Below, one piece after another: positions 10,381 to 23,032 of a stretch of DNA of 64,000 bases. This DNA comes from Nymphaea colorata (taxonomy: Eukaryota > Streptophyta > Magnoliopsida > Nymphaeales > Nymphaeaceae), in the NCBI RefSeq assembly GCF_008831285.2, contig NC_045149.1, forward strand, positions 9,762,417-9,826,416, read 5' to 3'. The translations under genes were made by a program, and so were the position numbers. Numbering within the stretch: position 1 is the stretch's first letter; the number at the start of each line of letters is the position of its first letter. The notes beneath the pieces are model-generated. The model searched no databases. It was given only the letters and a program-made list of their open reading frames with translations, and was not told the DNA's origin.

Positions 10381-12200
10381 CGACCCCTACAGGGCAATAA
10401 AATTGATAATTAATTGCAGATGTATATTCAGTTTCACATGGTTCTAGCACCCCTAGAGTATCATTATCAATAAAGCAGACAAATTCATGGATAGAAATCA
10501 TCTAATAAAAGAAATATTTAAATAGATTGGCATATTTTTATTTGTAAGACCCATATGGAATAAACTTCCTAAGTGAAATGAGATGAACATATGTTGTACC
10601 AATTGTCTCATAAAAACCTCGAGCCCCACATGACCCAACACCATATATACTTCACCAAAGCAGTTGTACATGATTCTTGGAGTAAAAAGTTGGAATTTTG
10701 ACCCTTTACTAAGAAAGTTAAGAGACACATTATAGACTAAAATATGTTAATTTCTTACTCACCATCATTTTCGTTTCCTATTAGTCCAAGATAATTAAGA
10801 TAATTGCTGGAGCGAAGTTCACAGTTTCCTTGCCATAATGGACTGTTGTATGTGGTCCAATAGCACTACATAAGGAAAAGATCGATGGATAAATGAGTGG
10901 TATTTTCTGGATCCCAATTATCATGGAGAAAAAATGTGACTTTTTTGCTGACAATAATTCACGAGATGAAGGGCACATAGTCATCAGATCCCAAGAAAAT
11001 AATTCGTTTGTGTCAGATTTTGTATAAAAAAAAGATCGAATTTTCAAATAAACAGAAAAGGCAATTATTAAGGGGTATGAAGAAGCAAAGCAGATAAGAC
11101 AAACATATTTTATTGGCAAATAGCAATCAATCGCCAACCCTTTTAGAAGCACCAAAGAATTGTGGAATATTTAGTATCTTGAAGGGATAATCAAAATTGT
11201 CATGTTTCATCAATAAGCAAATACTCATCTTCATATGAAAGGGCATCTGCTTGGAATAAGATAAAAAAACAAATTAATATGTAGATGAAACCCTGAAACT
11301 CATCTTCATATGAAAGGGCATCAAGCTTTAATTTGGGGGATGTAGATGAAACCATGATAAAGTTAGGAAAGATAGAACAAATTAATATGTAGAAAAAGGA
11401 AACCATTTTCTGCTTTTGTTTCTTTCAACCATGGTTTTGACTTTGGGTAATAACCCTTTTGATGTAGTGGTTATGCGAGTACTAAACACTTCAAGATTTT
11501 ATTTTGACACTCTCATAATGATTTATAATCAAATCCTTCATTATATAATGGGATGCTATAATCAATCTACTTCCCCTTAAAAACATGCATCCGCTCATGT
11601 GAGACCCTAAGTCTGAGCATATCATTGGCCTTCATACTAAATTTAACAATTCAGACCCAAATTTGTGCCTGATCTTAACCTTCCACCACATGCTAAATAT
11701 GTTAACTTAGACCTAAATATATGCCTCACAGGTCTAACCCTTCCATGTGGTCGTATACATGACACGTGGGTATCTAAGCTCCCAAGGATCTTAAAAGTGT
11801 ACGTCCGATATGCGCTTTTCAAGTTCTAATACACACAGTTTTGAACGTGCTACAATTTTCTTTGTCACGTGCCAGATCTGTTGAGAACGGCAAATTTGTG
11901 CAAACTTTATTGAAGGCATTTAAAATATTTGTAAACGTATATTGATCTACCGACGCGCGAACAATGATTTGAAAGAATAGTAAGATTCATGTCGTTGGTG
12001 GCTTACCCTTCTTTCGTTTTACCTTTTCCCATTTCTTTTTCCTTTTCAGTACTTCCGTAATTTTGAGTGGAAAAATGTCAGATTTTGTAGAGATTCTGTG
12101 TTCATAAGCATGGTCTATCTCTTCCGACTTCCAGAAGATACGCTCCATAAAGTAAACATATTTTTACATGCAACATAAGTCAGGCAATTGTCACTTTTAG
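10381..12200. other. Non-coding stretch with a small duplicated segment
   Basis: A minus-strand frame of 124 codons (10781-11155) has no recognisable domain. At 11223 and 11298 the same 25-bp piece (actcatcttcatatgaaagg, then gcatc) repeats with a 75-bp offset, and acaaattaatatgtag also occurs twice nearby. No gene supported. Confidence 0.4.
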
Positions 12201-12227
12201 CGGTTCGTGCATGCAGCTCTCCACAAT

Positions 12228-12234
12228 TATAAAT
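12228..12234 (+). promoter_or_regulatory. TATA box of SAUR at 12313
   Basis: TATAAAT 78 bp upstream of the ATG. Confidence 0.65.
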
Positions 12235-12312
12235 GGAAGCTTGGTAGTGTGGAAGAAGCAGCGCCACTGTTAGCTGCTGACCATCGATTTCTTCGGTCAC
12301 AGGCAGCACAGG

Positions 12313-12588
12313 ATGATGGGCATGCTCAAGAGCATTGTCAAGAATTTAATAAAGAAGTTGATCTCGCGCTCAAGGAAGAACGTGAAGGAGGGGCACTTTG
12401 CTGTGTTGGCCATCTGCGAAGAGAAGGCAAAGAGGTTTGTGCTTCCACTAAGTTACCTAAGCAATCCTGCGTTTTTAAGGCTCCTCGATGAAGCAGAGGA
12501 GTATGGCTTCCAGCAGAAGGGCATCCTTACGGTGCTCTGTCGTCCCGGAAAGCTCGAGAGTATCTTGGCAGGTGGGTGCAGGAAATAG
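12313..12588 (+). CDS. SAUR family auxin-responsive protein
   Basis: Complete single-exon gene of 91 residues (90 if the second ATG at 12316 is used, which matches paralogue starts better). The core is intact: VKEGHFAVLAICEE, KRFVLPLSYLSNPAF, LRLLDEAEEYGF, and ILTVLCRPGKLESIL. The usual cysteine of the TVPC-like motif is present but the proline before it is replaced (TVLC). The N-terminus is basic and amphipathic (LKSIVKNLIKKL). It is one residue shorter than its paralogues at the EE(E)YGF position. Same strand and subgroup as the gene at 1872. Function as for other SAURs: auxin-induced growth control, inferred from the family only. Confidence 0.95.
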   Translation: MMGMLKSIVKNLIKKLISRSRKNVKEGHFAVLAICEEKAKRFVLPLSYLSNPAFLRLLDEAEEYGFQQKGILTVLCRPGKLESILAGGCRK

Positions 12589-12599
12589 CAGAGGAATAT

Positions 12600-13819
12600 A
12601 TGGTTTCCCATGGCTTCTTCTGGTCCGCCTACACAGTGTAAAACTGCAAACTCAAGGGAGCGTGCATGCTTTTCTTTACTGATCAGATGTATTTCCTTGA
12701 GGAAAAAATTATAAGTTCACGACTTTGTCTATATGATGAGACAATGGTGCAGCTATGAGCATAATTGTATTGGAACATTTTAAACGGTCAGGTTGAAAAT
12801 TTCGGGGACATTTATGCAAATTCTTAAAAATCTAAAAAAACCTAAAAATAAAATGCAAAATATGGGAAAGTAAAATCCAATGCAAAAAACATTGCAAAGA
12901 AGCCAAAAAACACGAAAGTTGCTGTTCTTTTTGGCATTTTTTTCATTTTGACATTTTTCAAAAAGACGTTTGAAGTATAAGACCGGAGTTTTTCTGAAAA
13001 ACACTTTGTTAGGAAAGATTATATCATCAGAAAGACATAGCCTTCCATTTAAAACCATCAGAAAGACATAAAATATAATTTTATGCATGGGTTATACTTG
13101 AAGGGTTTTGGCATTTTTTTCACTTCTGAAAAACGGTCCTATACATTTCCTAAGCAGTCTAAAGAGACAAGTATGAAACTTAGCAATTTCAGTTCAGGAA
13201 AGATCATATCATCAGAAAGACAGCCTTACATTTAACTGTTTTCCTTGTGGGTTTCACCTATCGAACATAAAACCCAGCAAAACACTCTTTCTTCGACTCA
13301 ACAGCTGTAATCTGAATGCACATCTGCTTCCCCTTAAGATGTGGTCGTGACTTATCCGTGATGATGCCAGCGAAGGTTTGATACCCTTGGATCTTATCTG
13401 AGGCTAATTTGAGATCCCTTTTATGTGGAACCGATAACATAAACAAACACCCCATTTCATCCATATGTGAAAAAGAGGATTTGAGAACGTCAATAAATGG
13501 TCAAAGCCTCAGATTAATTTAAGGTCGGACGGGAGGGGGATCTGACCTCAAATCTTTGGATCTGGGGTTCCCAACGATCTCAAATCACCTTGGATCTCAT
13601 ATCCGAGGTACACAAATGCCCATATCTTCCAAGTCTCACCATCCATAGATAATTAAAGCATCTAATTTATTATGCATTAATTTGCATATTTAATGGACTC
13701 CATATAACTGTTATTCTTGGACGGTATACATGCACTTGATCATTAGACTATAAACATTGAAAAGGTATCCTTGTTACCTTGACTATGAGGAGACGATAGA
13801 CTGCAATATTGCTTACTGT
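12600..13819. other. Non-coding stretch with a worn repeat
   Basis: 13497-13625 contains repeated GGATCT/GATCTC/CAAATC words resembling text at 30480-30545 and 32418-32550, a probable old MITE family. An imperfect repeat of atcatcagaaagacatag occurs near 13023, 13056 and 13210. No gene supported. Confidence 0.4.
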
Positions 13820-13841
13820 GTCGGCATGGCCGAGCGGGTAA
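13820..13841 (+). other. tRNA-Ser-like 5' fragment
   Basis: GTCGGCATGGCCGAGCGGGT resembles the acceptor and D-arm start of plant serine tRNAs, including a box A-like TGGCCGAGCGG. No anticodon arm, T arm or box B follows, so it is a fragment, a possible SINE head, or coincidence. Confidence 0.25.
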
Positions 13842-13849
13842 TCGACCCC

Positions 13850-16800
13850 TCACAATGACTGGATAGGGTATTTCAGTTGTTTGAAAATTTAGGAGTACCT
13901 TTTTTCTTCTATGTTTGCTCTTATAGAAAACCTTTCAGTTTAAATATTCGAAGTCATTGCTTTCGATGCACTATCTAATGAAGTAATTCACCGAACCAGG
14001 TTTCTTTGTTTTATATTAATGTAACCATCAATGCAGTAAGGATCCCAAATCCGACCAACCAACAAGTCGGATATGTAGTCAGAGAGTCCTCGCCTTTATA
14101 ACGGGCTCCTCCCATGTGGTCTCAATCATTGAGCCCCTTTTCTACCACAGTTACTTGGATATATGTGGGACCCTGGGAACATGGTCCGGGTCAATTGTGC
14201 ATCACTCTAGCTAAAGAACTTCCTATAGAATGAGAACAGTTCTCTTAGCATGCCAAATTTGGTTTCTTCTTTCGTTTCTACAGACAGTTGACGATCGAAG
14301 AACCGTTGTCTCCTGAAATGTACCCATTAACATATAGCACTTCAGCAAAAAAATTTGCCTGACAGAATAGGGGTTGGAGTGGTCAGAATATTTCAAGATC
14401 TACTAGGGATGTATGTATCTATCACAAAGCCATGCATGCATGTACCTTTATACATATGAACACACACATACACACACAGAGATTGGTAGTTCCCAGACCA
14501 CTAGGTCGGGGTCAACAACCAGACCCTTCAAAAGCCTTTGCTAAAAGTCACATAGAAAACCTTACATTCATGTAGCTAACAAAATCTTGATTAAGTACCT
14601 CATAGAAGAAAGCAACTCACATAGAAAGATGGCATAGCAATGGCAATTTTACCGTCGCAATGCTCCTTCCTGCAGGCGAACAGTAAGATTCGTCGTGAAA
14701 GGTTGGTTGTAACAGCCTTTTGCGAAAATTTTGAAAACCATTATGCCTAATTCTATCGGTTCATTTCCTCCTCCACGGCATTGTGCCTCTCTTCTAGTTA
14801 AAGGTCACAGTCGAGAATGTTGAAGCATACAAGCCCTACTCCAAGATATTGACAGCAATATTCCTGGTTTACGTTGCTGTAAAGTAGATAGTTATGAAGG
14901 AGGTCACTAAACAAAATTCATTTGTTCAATTGAACTATGCAGAAGAGTGGTGAGGATATTGGTTACGGGAAATCTGCAAGTGTGTGGAATATTCGACCAT
15001 AACAGAAATCCAGCTGTATGAATTTCATTGCATTCATTTGTAACCAATTGATGTAAATGCTGATTAAATGAATTAAATGTGAGACTTTGTTTCCATGCAA
15101 CCTTTTTGTTCTTGTCTTGCTCAGCTCCGTTCTACTCTTCATGTACTGCTCTATTGCTGTGCCTTAACCTGCTGTACTCTTCTGGTCCATGTTTAGTTGA
15201 TTCGTGATGTAGATGGATTTTATCTTACATGAACTGCTTTCGCTGATTTGTTTTTTGGAATCCCTCTTCTTCATCTTTAAAAGTCTTCTAGTTTTAGATT
15301 GTAGCTTTTTTAGTAATTTGCCTCTTCACCTCCAATTTCCTCCTCTTTTTTCTTTGATCTTTCGTGGCACGGCACTCTCTGCATCTATTGCCTTTGTGTC
15401 TTCAATACCATCATTTAAAATGTTATTGTTCCTTTCCACTACTAATTATTTTAATTGTTGTTGTACGTAGTCCTATTTATAATTAGTCTGTAAGAATCAA
15501 ACTATCTTTTTCTTTTTACCAGGTGAACTTCTGCTGGGTGTGAGCCCCCAAATTTATTGACAAAAAATAAAGTACTTACAAGGACATAATGCCGACCATT
15601 ACTGGCCCATTAGTTGTCAACAAAAAGCCAAAATCAAGGGCCCTAGACACTCTGATCTATCAATCTGTGAATAGAGTTCTTTGAGACAATGAAAATGGCA
15701 ATTATATCGCCTCCATGGGAGATCTTCGCCTAATTTCAGCTGCATCACTGTGGACAGACCGGCTCATTATAAAAAAAAAAAAAAAAAAGAATGAGCCACC
15801 CTGGTGCGCAGCAGATGTGCACCCAAAAACCAAAAAAAGGTGAGAATAAGGGGGAATTTTCAAAAAGAAATGTATTTTTTTCTCCTTTAACTTTATCTTT
15901 GCCATCCTTGCAAAATGATTCTTTTTTTATTGGACAAGGGTATTCTAGTAATTTTATACTCTGGTACATAATTTTTTTGTGCACCTAGCAGAGGCGAAAC
16001 CATAAATTTTCAATTGACTGTGGAGCAATATCCTGTAACTTGTGAGGCTATTCCATATAACTGAACCGACGTATACCGAAGTTTCAACCAACCCTGCCTC
16101 TGCCACTGGCACCAAGGCATGCATATAACCAGCTTGATAAAAATGGGGAATAGGAACTCTTTAAGAGGACCATCTTTCCATCCAACTTTGCCATGTTTTC
16201 CAGTTACATTGAACGCTTACCACCCTGGAGAGAGAAATGTTCCAGCTCACAATTTGGTAGCTAGAGTCGCTCCTTATTAACCTATTTATCATGTTAGCAG
16301 CACTGGATAGGTAAAAAAGGAATGTTTTTCATCTTCTTGTTCAATCTTGCAAACATAACATCTTGAGGTCATGTGGTATGAGGTAATATCCAAACTTTTG
16401 CATTCCCTTATCCAAGGAGACATCCTCACCTCCAACATACATATAAGTTCCAATTTGTTTTCAAGTATACATAAATGCTCATACTACTTTTTATCTAGTT
16501 TTAATTGATGAAAAAAACAAACATAAAATCCCAAAGAATTATCTTCTTCATTTATTTATTAAAAAAAAGCACTATAAAGTATATGACTTAACCCAGCCGA
16601 GTTACTGGTGACCCAGTCCTGATTTGCCAACTATGCAAAAAATGCATGATAATGAACAACTATTAAGTAAAGCCCACCTTTAAAAGAAACAACGGCTACA
16701 CCTCCATTGCACCTTTAAAGGAAACGACAGTAACACGTTCACTGATTTTAACTGCAACTATTGTCATATTAGGAAAGATAAAGGAAACGACGGTCACACC

Positions 16801-18730
16801 TTCCTACATGTAAGCATAGAAGCAGTTTGCAGGATAAACCAACAACATTGAAGAGCATAAATTTTCTCTTCTTCTAACTTAACATGTTTTGACTTGAATT
16901 GTTTCTGGGCAATTGTTGACAAAAAGTGATCAAGCCAGGAAGAAGATAGAAAATGAGTTCCTATCAGAAATATTAAATTAAAGCAACCTGTCTTTTTTTG
17001 TGAAAATTACAGAACGAAAAGTCAGCTTTTGATAGATGTTGTCAGAGATTTTGTTTGATACGCAACCACGAACCGTCTCTTTCGAAGGGTCGAAGGGTTA
17101 AACTTGAGCTCCGATTCAGCCATAGCTTCTTCACGAACACTTGGTCCTCAGTGCTGGCCCAGACATTAAATTGTAGCAGAAGGAAAACAAGGTACGTTCT
17201 GACCTGTTCTACGCATCTTTTCAGCACATTTAGACAAGCAACAACGGACACTCTCGCCAATTACGGCAGGCAAGCGGTCTTTTGGCATTTATGATCGACC
17301 CTGTTCATCGATCAGACGGCAGTAAAATACAATGATGTCTTATGAACGCCACAGGAAGAGAGGGAAAGGGAATGTGTGTGCTTATTAGAAACATAGCAAG
17401 CGATGTTTTCTTTGGTATAATACGGTGAATTTGACAAAAAGAGATAAATTTTTAAAAATTCAAAAAAACGAAAAATAAGGAAAAAATAAAATAAGTGAAA
17501 AACTAATAATACAAACATAAAAAAAAAGTAGATTTACAACAAATAAAAATAAAAAATAAAAATTTGTTTGGTATTAAATAATAAAAAAACAAAAAAAGTG
17601 AAAAAACATGATAAAAAAATGCTTTAAAACGCTCCTTTTTTTTTAATGTTTTTTTCACTTAGAGTTTTAAACTACAATTTAATTTATCATGTTTTTTTTG
17701 CATAAAAAAAAACTCATTTTTTGTGACTATAATTAAAAACAACCACCCAAGGAAAAGTTTGAGGCTCAACAGAAAGCCAGGGAGGTAAACGAAAACGCAG
17801 GTAAGGGATGTCCTTGAGGCTTGAACTGCCACATTCGTCTCAATCCAGCAACAAGGGCCCATGATGTAGGAGAGAACGCCCGTCAGCAGCGGAAGAATGT
17901 CGGCAAGGCAGCTTTCGAGGAAGGCGGGCGTGAGTCCAAATAGCCATTACGAAGATTCAAAAAGGGAAGCACCGAAGAGAGGAAAAGAATTAGGACAGCT
18001 GGGAAATTAAGCAAATTAGGGAAAAGTTAAAGAGGGCAGGTTTTTATATTATGGCCCTGATTAATAACGGTTAACTGTATGTTATGGGCCGAAAATAACC
18101 AAAATGGCTATGTTGGTTAAATGGAAAATTCTTCCCTATGAGATAAAAATTGAAACCTGAAAAATTTTCTACCATAACAGGTGTCTTTTTTTAAATGTTA
18201 ACATGCGGAATTGTTTTCTTGATTTTTTTTGTCGACCAAGGTGAAAATTTTCAAAATGTAATTCCACTTTCCATAGGGGGCAAGTTGCAATTTTTCCAAA
18301 TGCTAACATGCAAACTTGGTTTTCAAAAAAATGGGAGAGGGTGGCCCCTCTGGCTTAGCCCTTACATGTACATTTACATATACATATGATGCTTTTAATA
18401 TGCAAGACCTAGATGATTAAAATTAAAAAATCCATTATGGGAACCACTGTAAACCATTCCTAATTGCATTGTTAAACATTAGTGCACCATAAATTGTTTT
18501 TAATGCTCCTGCAGAGGCCATTTTTTGACAACGGATTTTTAATTTTGTCATTCAATGACAATCAATATTGGCTGTGGGTGTGTGTATCCCTATTTATGTG
18601 TGAAGGGTAGTGCAACCGTGCTCCCATTGACCACGTGAAAGCATGTTTCTCCATAAGAGGTACACCTTCCTATATAGCTTGTTAACACACAAAATGTGGG
18701 GTCAAAAGATATTTAAGATAAAGGTTTTCC
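13850..18730. other. Long non-coding stretch
   Basis: No gene is supported in 4.9 kb. It contains short A/T homopolymers, a pair of inverted GTGCAC words about 160 bp apart near 15816-15984 that could be MITE ends, and an A-rich tract of AAAAAT words at 17400-17760. Open frames here are short and unrecognised. Confidence 0.4.
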
Positions 18731-18738
18731 GTAACAAG

Positions 18739-19867
18739 TAGGGCTGCACACGAGTCGAGTCGAGCTCGAGCTTGCCCAGCTCGAGCTCGACTCGGCTCAT
18801 AGAGCTTGAGCTCGAACTCAACTCGAACTTGAGTCGAGCTCCCTAACACAAGCTCGAGCTCGACTAGATTATAAAGAGTCAAGCTCGAACTTGACTCCCA
18901 TAACTCGATTAACTCGTTTACATCTGCCCACGAGTAACCACCCACAGGCACCGGAGGTGCCACTCGTAGTCGCCAGAGGAGGAGGGATCCAGCCAAGTCC
19001 CTCCCTATCTCTCTTTTTCTTCTTTTATGGCGATGGTATCAGACAATCGCCAACAAGAACTTGGACCTCCTACCTTCGTTTTAGCAACCAGAGAGGGGCC
19101 GACAGCCCCTTTCTTGCTGTTGCACACCACTGGCGAGGAGGACCATCGGCCCCATCACTCATTGCCTGAAAGGAAGCAAGGGACCCGACAAGTCCCCCTC
19201 CCGTTTCTCATTCAGTAGATTGCGGCAGTCGTTGCCGCTGCTGCAATGGGGAAGAGCTCAATGACCCTTCCTCTCTACCGCCTAGAAAAATGAAGGACCC
19301 TGATGAGTTTCTCCCTCTCTGCTCTACCACATGATGAGGAAGGCCCAACAAGCACTACAACCGGCCTCTTTCTCTTCTTTGTGATACGATGGAAAGGATG
19401 CCCTTCATCCATCCTGTCTGTAGTCTGGTCGTTTGGTTGACGGAAGAGGGAAGACAGGAAGAGATAGAGCAGACGGGAAGAGAGAGCAGTTGGAAAGACG
19501 GAAGGCCGAGCCCCCAAAGGTCGTCGTCGCCAGAAAAGGGAAAGCAGCAGCCAGCAAGAGAGAGAGCAGACAGAGAGGCAAAAGATGGAAGAGTGAAAGT
19601 GCGAAGACGTGAAGAGAAAAATGTTTAACCCTAAACCGGTGAACCGGTTTCTCGAATGGGTTTATCCAATCAATTGATTGTTACATAACGAATCGACTCG
19701 AGTTTAAATGAGTCGAGTTCTGGAAACTCGAACTTGACTCGTTTATTGTTTCGAGTTTAATTTTCAGCTCGAACTCGACTCGTTTACAAATGAGTCGAGC
19801 TCGAGCCGAGCTTTTTTGAGCGAGTTCGAGTCGAGCCCGAGTTGGCTTGACTCGTTGTGCAGCCCTA
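18739..19867. mobile_element. Non-autonomous hAT element (family A), 1129 bp
   Basis: Terminal inverted repeats TAGGGCTGCACACGAGTC (left) and, reverse complemented, TAGGGCTGCACAACGAGTC (right). An exact 8-bp target duplication, GTAACAAG, lies at 18731-18738 and 19868-19875. Both ends carry about 180 bp of dense GAGTCGAGCTCGAG-type subterminal repeats. The central 18950-19630 is GC-rich and unlike the flanks, with open frames but no transposase motif I recognise, so it may be filler captured from elsewhere. The element must rely on a hAT transposase in trans. Confidence 0.92.
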
Positions 19868-19974
19868 GTAACAAGTAGTAAACTTTGCGCTTCAAACAAG
19901 TGGTAGAGTTATAGTCATAGCAGTCCAAGGTAAATAAAGCTAGCGCACGGTCAGGTGGCATTAGGGTTGAATAA

Positions 19975-20160
19975 GGAGTCGAGTAGCTCAGAATTGACTT
20001 GGTAAAGCTCGCCTTGGATCCAAGTTCGAGCCAACTCTCTCAAGAAACGAGTCAAGCTCGACTTTTTAGAATGGCTTGTTTATCTAACCAAGTAGAGCTT
20101 GAGTTCACTTAACTCCACTGGTAAAACTCGAACCAACTCATAAAGCTCTAGTCACCTTAC
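19975..20160. mobile_element. Worn hAT family A remnant
   Basis: GAGTCGAGTAGCTC, AAGCTCG, GAGTCAAGCTCGA and similar words repeat as in the ends of the neighbouring hAT element, but no termini or target duplication can be placed. Confidence 0.35.
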
Positions 20161-20850
20161 TATCTTAATTTACCTTCGCAAGTGCTTTCACTTAACCCCT
20201 TTTCTTCACGTTTCCTGAGTCTCCCGACATTGCAAGTCTCTAGTTTCTTTCCAGCCATCTCTCTCTCTCTCTCAACCAACCAAAACCACCTCCTTCACCC
20301 ACCTGCTCCCGTTCTCTTTTGTTTGCATAGATAGTAGTATTGCCACCTACTTGTTTTCCTTGCTTGCACTGCTCCCTACACTAAGTCATGGTTGCCCTTA
20401 CGCCCCCACTTGCTTGCCTCTTCCCCCCACTAGCCCTTCCCTCCCCCACATCCCTTGTGTTGGCACTGCTTTCCCCGCTTTGTGTTCCGGTTCTGTCTCC
20501 ACCCATGTCTCCTCGTCCTCTCCTCCCTCTCCTTCTCGGTTGCCTGGTCCCACCACCGAACCTTCTGTTTGTCCTCTCTCGCTCGATAGGTTGCCACCTG
20601 TTTCTCCTTTGTTAGATGTTGAGTTGGGCGTTTCCCTTCTGGACGCGCTTGCGTCTCTTAGGGTCTCGCTTTTGTAGGACCAACTTGATTTTTTGTGTTT
20701 ATCATTTGTTGCCACTGTTGTGCCGGCCTCCCACTCCAGCCTTGCCAGGTTGCGGCAGGAATTGAGTAGGATTGGGGCTTCCGCGGCCTCCATCCTCCCT
20801 CCCGATGCTGCTAGGACAGCTAGGCATGCATCGCTTCACAATGTTTCCCC

Positions 20851-21759
20851 ATGAGGGTTGCTTGTTGGAATGTGCATGGCTTGAGTGCCCGTTATCGGTA
20901 TAGATACCTCTCTTTGTGGATCCATCAGCATGGGCCTTCCTTGCTTATCGTCGTAGAGACCAAGTTGTCTGTGATATCTCATGCCTGCATCCGTACTTTA
21001 TTGTGTCATCTGTCCTTTGGGTACCTTCCGGCTAATGGTGTTGCTGGCGGCATTCTACTGGCTTGGTCTCCGCCTCTTGCATGGATTGTTGTGCATGTTG
21101 GTAAGTTCTCTGTTTCGGCCATCCTTGATGGTCTCTGGCCCAATGTCTTGGTCTTAATTACTGCAGTTTATGACCCTTGCGTTGGGGCCTTGCGTGACCA
21201 GCTGTGGGTTGAGGTTCGTCATGCTCGTGAGCTTGCTTTTTTACCGTGGCTTTTGGTCGGGGACTTCAATTGCCTCCTTAGCCCTGCGGACTCCTCCTCT
21301 CTTATCACTTCTGGTCCGTTTATGTCTGTCTTTCGCTTATTCATTGATGAGTTCGGTCTTTTCGACGTGCCTTTGAATAATAGGAAGTTTACTTGGTCCA
21401 ACAATAGAGATCCTCCCATTCTTCGGTGGCTAGACCATGTCTTCCTCTCGCCTGAGTTGTTCTCTGTTCTTCCGTCGTCATCCTTGGTCTTAGGACCGCG
21501 GCATTTGTCTGATCATGTTCCACTGTTACTTTCACTTCTTCGGGGTAGGGCTGGAACCGGGTGCACCCGATTCCACTTTGAACATTGGTGGCTCCGAGAT
21601 GAGTCCTTTATTGATGTTGTCCTTAGGTGGTGGGCTCGCACTGTCAATGATAGATGGGCTGATTTTAGGCTCTCGCGTAAGCTGCATCGCATCAGGTGGG
21701 AGGTTATTGCCTTGAAGCATATTTTTTGGAGCGGAAAATTTTTTGAGGTGACCGTTTGA
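20851..21759 (+). pseudogene. LINE ORF2, endonuclease domain
   Basis: 302 open codons of the endonuclease/exonuclease/phosphatase fold that nicks target DNA to prime reverse transcription. Visible catalytic motifs: WNVHGL near residue 7, the VVETKL glutamate at 36, GDFN at 137-140, LDHVFLS near 195, and LSDHVPL with Asp221-His222. It starts at an ATG typical for ORF2 (MRVACWNVHG). The frame ends at 21759, but text in the same frame continues to RT at 21937 (HLAASQRPRQALL), so the stop is a mutation inside a longer ORF2. Confidence 0.85.
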
Positions 21760-21936
21760 GATGAGGAGCTCCTGTCCCTTCAGTCATCTGACATTTTTTC
21801 GATGAATCAGTCTTCCCATCTCCTTTGTCTCCATTGTCTTAGTCAGGAGTGGCGGATTAGGGAATCCATCCACTGGTAGCAACGTTCTAGGTTGGGTTAG
21901 CCTTCGCATGGAGACCAAAATTCTCGATTCTTTCAC

Positions 21937-22932
21937 TTGGCCGCCTCTCAGAGACCCCGTCAGGCGTTGCTCCAATCCATGGTTATTGGGGACAAAGAAT
22001 TTCTTGGTGATGACATCCTCCTGGCTTTGACTGATCATTTCCGTGATTTCTACTATAAACCTCTTCGCTTTCATGCCCCGCTGCCTGACATTCACCTCTC
22101 ATCCCTCTCGGTCTCATGCGTGATCACTCTTGAGCGGCCCTTCCTACACCAAGAAATCAAGAATGCTGTTTGGACCCTCGACTCAGGTAAGGTGCCTAGC
22201 ATTGATGGTTTTCCTATTGAGTTTTTTCACACCTTTTGAGAGGCTTGTAGCATTGATGTGTTCGAGTTTTGTAATGAATTTGCCTCCAACTTTGTATTTC
22301 TTAAGGAGTTTAACCAGGCTACCTGCGTTTTGGTGCCTAAGCATCCTAGCCCTACAGACGTCTGCCACTTTTGCCCGATCTCCATCTTAGGCACTCCCAA
22401 CAAGTTTATCACCAAGTTGCTTTCAATGTAGCTTGCGCCTGTTATGCCTTTTATCATCAACCCCTTTTCGGTTGCGTTTATCAAGGGTCGGCGTTTGTAT
22501 GACGTTGTTGTCCTAGCCAACGAGGTTGTTCATTCCCTCTAATGTTTGCATTTTCCCTCATTCATCCTTAAGTTGGACATTTTCAAGGCATTCGATTCGG
22601 TTGGTTGGGAGTTCCTATATGACCTTCTCACTCGCTTAGCTTTTGGTATCTCGTTTCATCAGTGGATCCTCTTGCATGTCATTGGGGCCCAGCTTGCGGT
22701 CTCCTTTAGTGGGATGTATGGCGAATTCTTCTGTCTCGGTCGTGGCCTCCGTCAGGGTTGTCCGCTATCACCATTGCTTTTCAACTTATTTGTCGAGTGT
22801 TTTTCTGCCTTATTTCGTCAAGCGGTGCTCGTTGGCTTCATCACTCCACATTCACTCCCCCACTTGCAGGCCTTCTCCACCCTCCAATATGCTGACGATT
22901 TTCTCCTCTTTGGCATTGCTTCTCACCAATAA
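21937..22932 (+). pseudogene. LINE ORF2, reverse transcriptase domain
   Basis: In the same frame as the endonuclease, but broken by stops near 22237, 22429 and 22540. Recognisable RT blocks in order: SIDGFPIEFF, KLDIFKAFDSVGWEF (first catalytic Asp), RGLRQGCPLSPLLFNL, and the QYADDFLLF active site. It encodes no functional protein now. A frameshift follows near 22970, after which the downstream thumb/connection text (SGLSIDPSKC) resumes at about 22975. Confidence 0.88.
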
Positions 22933-23032
22933 ATTGTGAGAACATGGCTCATCCTTCGCGTTTTTTGAGCTCTTCTCTGGTCTTTCTATAGATCCCTCCA
23001 AGTGTCACATTTCTCTTATTCACGCGGATCCG

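Noticed and set aside
10781-11155. 124-codon minus-strand ORF
   Set aside because: No recognisable domain, AT-rich codon use like the surrounding DNA; likely chance.
12207-12491. 94-codon ORF overlapping the 12313 SAUR in another frame
   Set aside because: Shadow of the SAUR gene; the SAUR frame has the family motifs.
13820-13841. Possible tRNA-Ser gene
   Set aside because: Only the first 20-odd bases fit; no anticodon arm, T arm or box B follows.
20388-20793. ORFs on both strands before the LINE endonuclease
   Set aside because: Proline/serine-rich frames come from the C/T-rich leader; ORF1 identity could not be shown by motifs.
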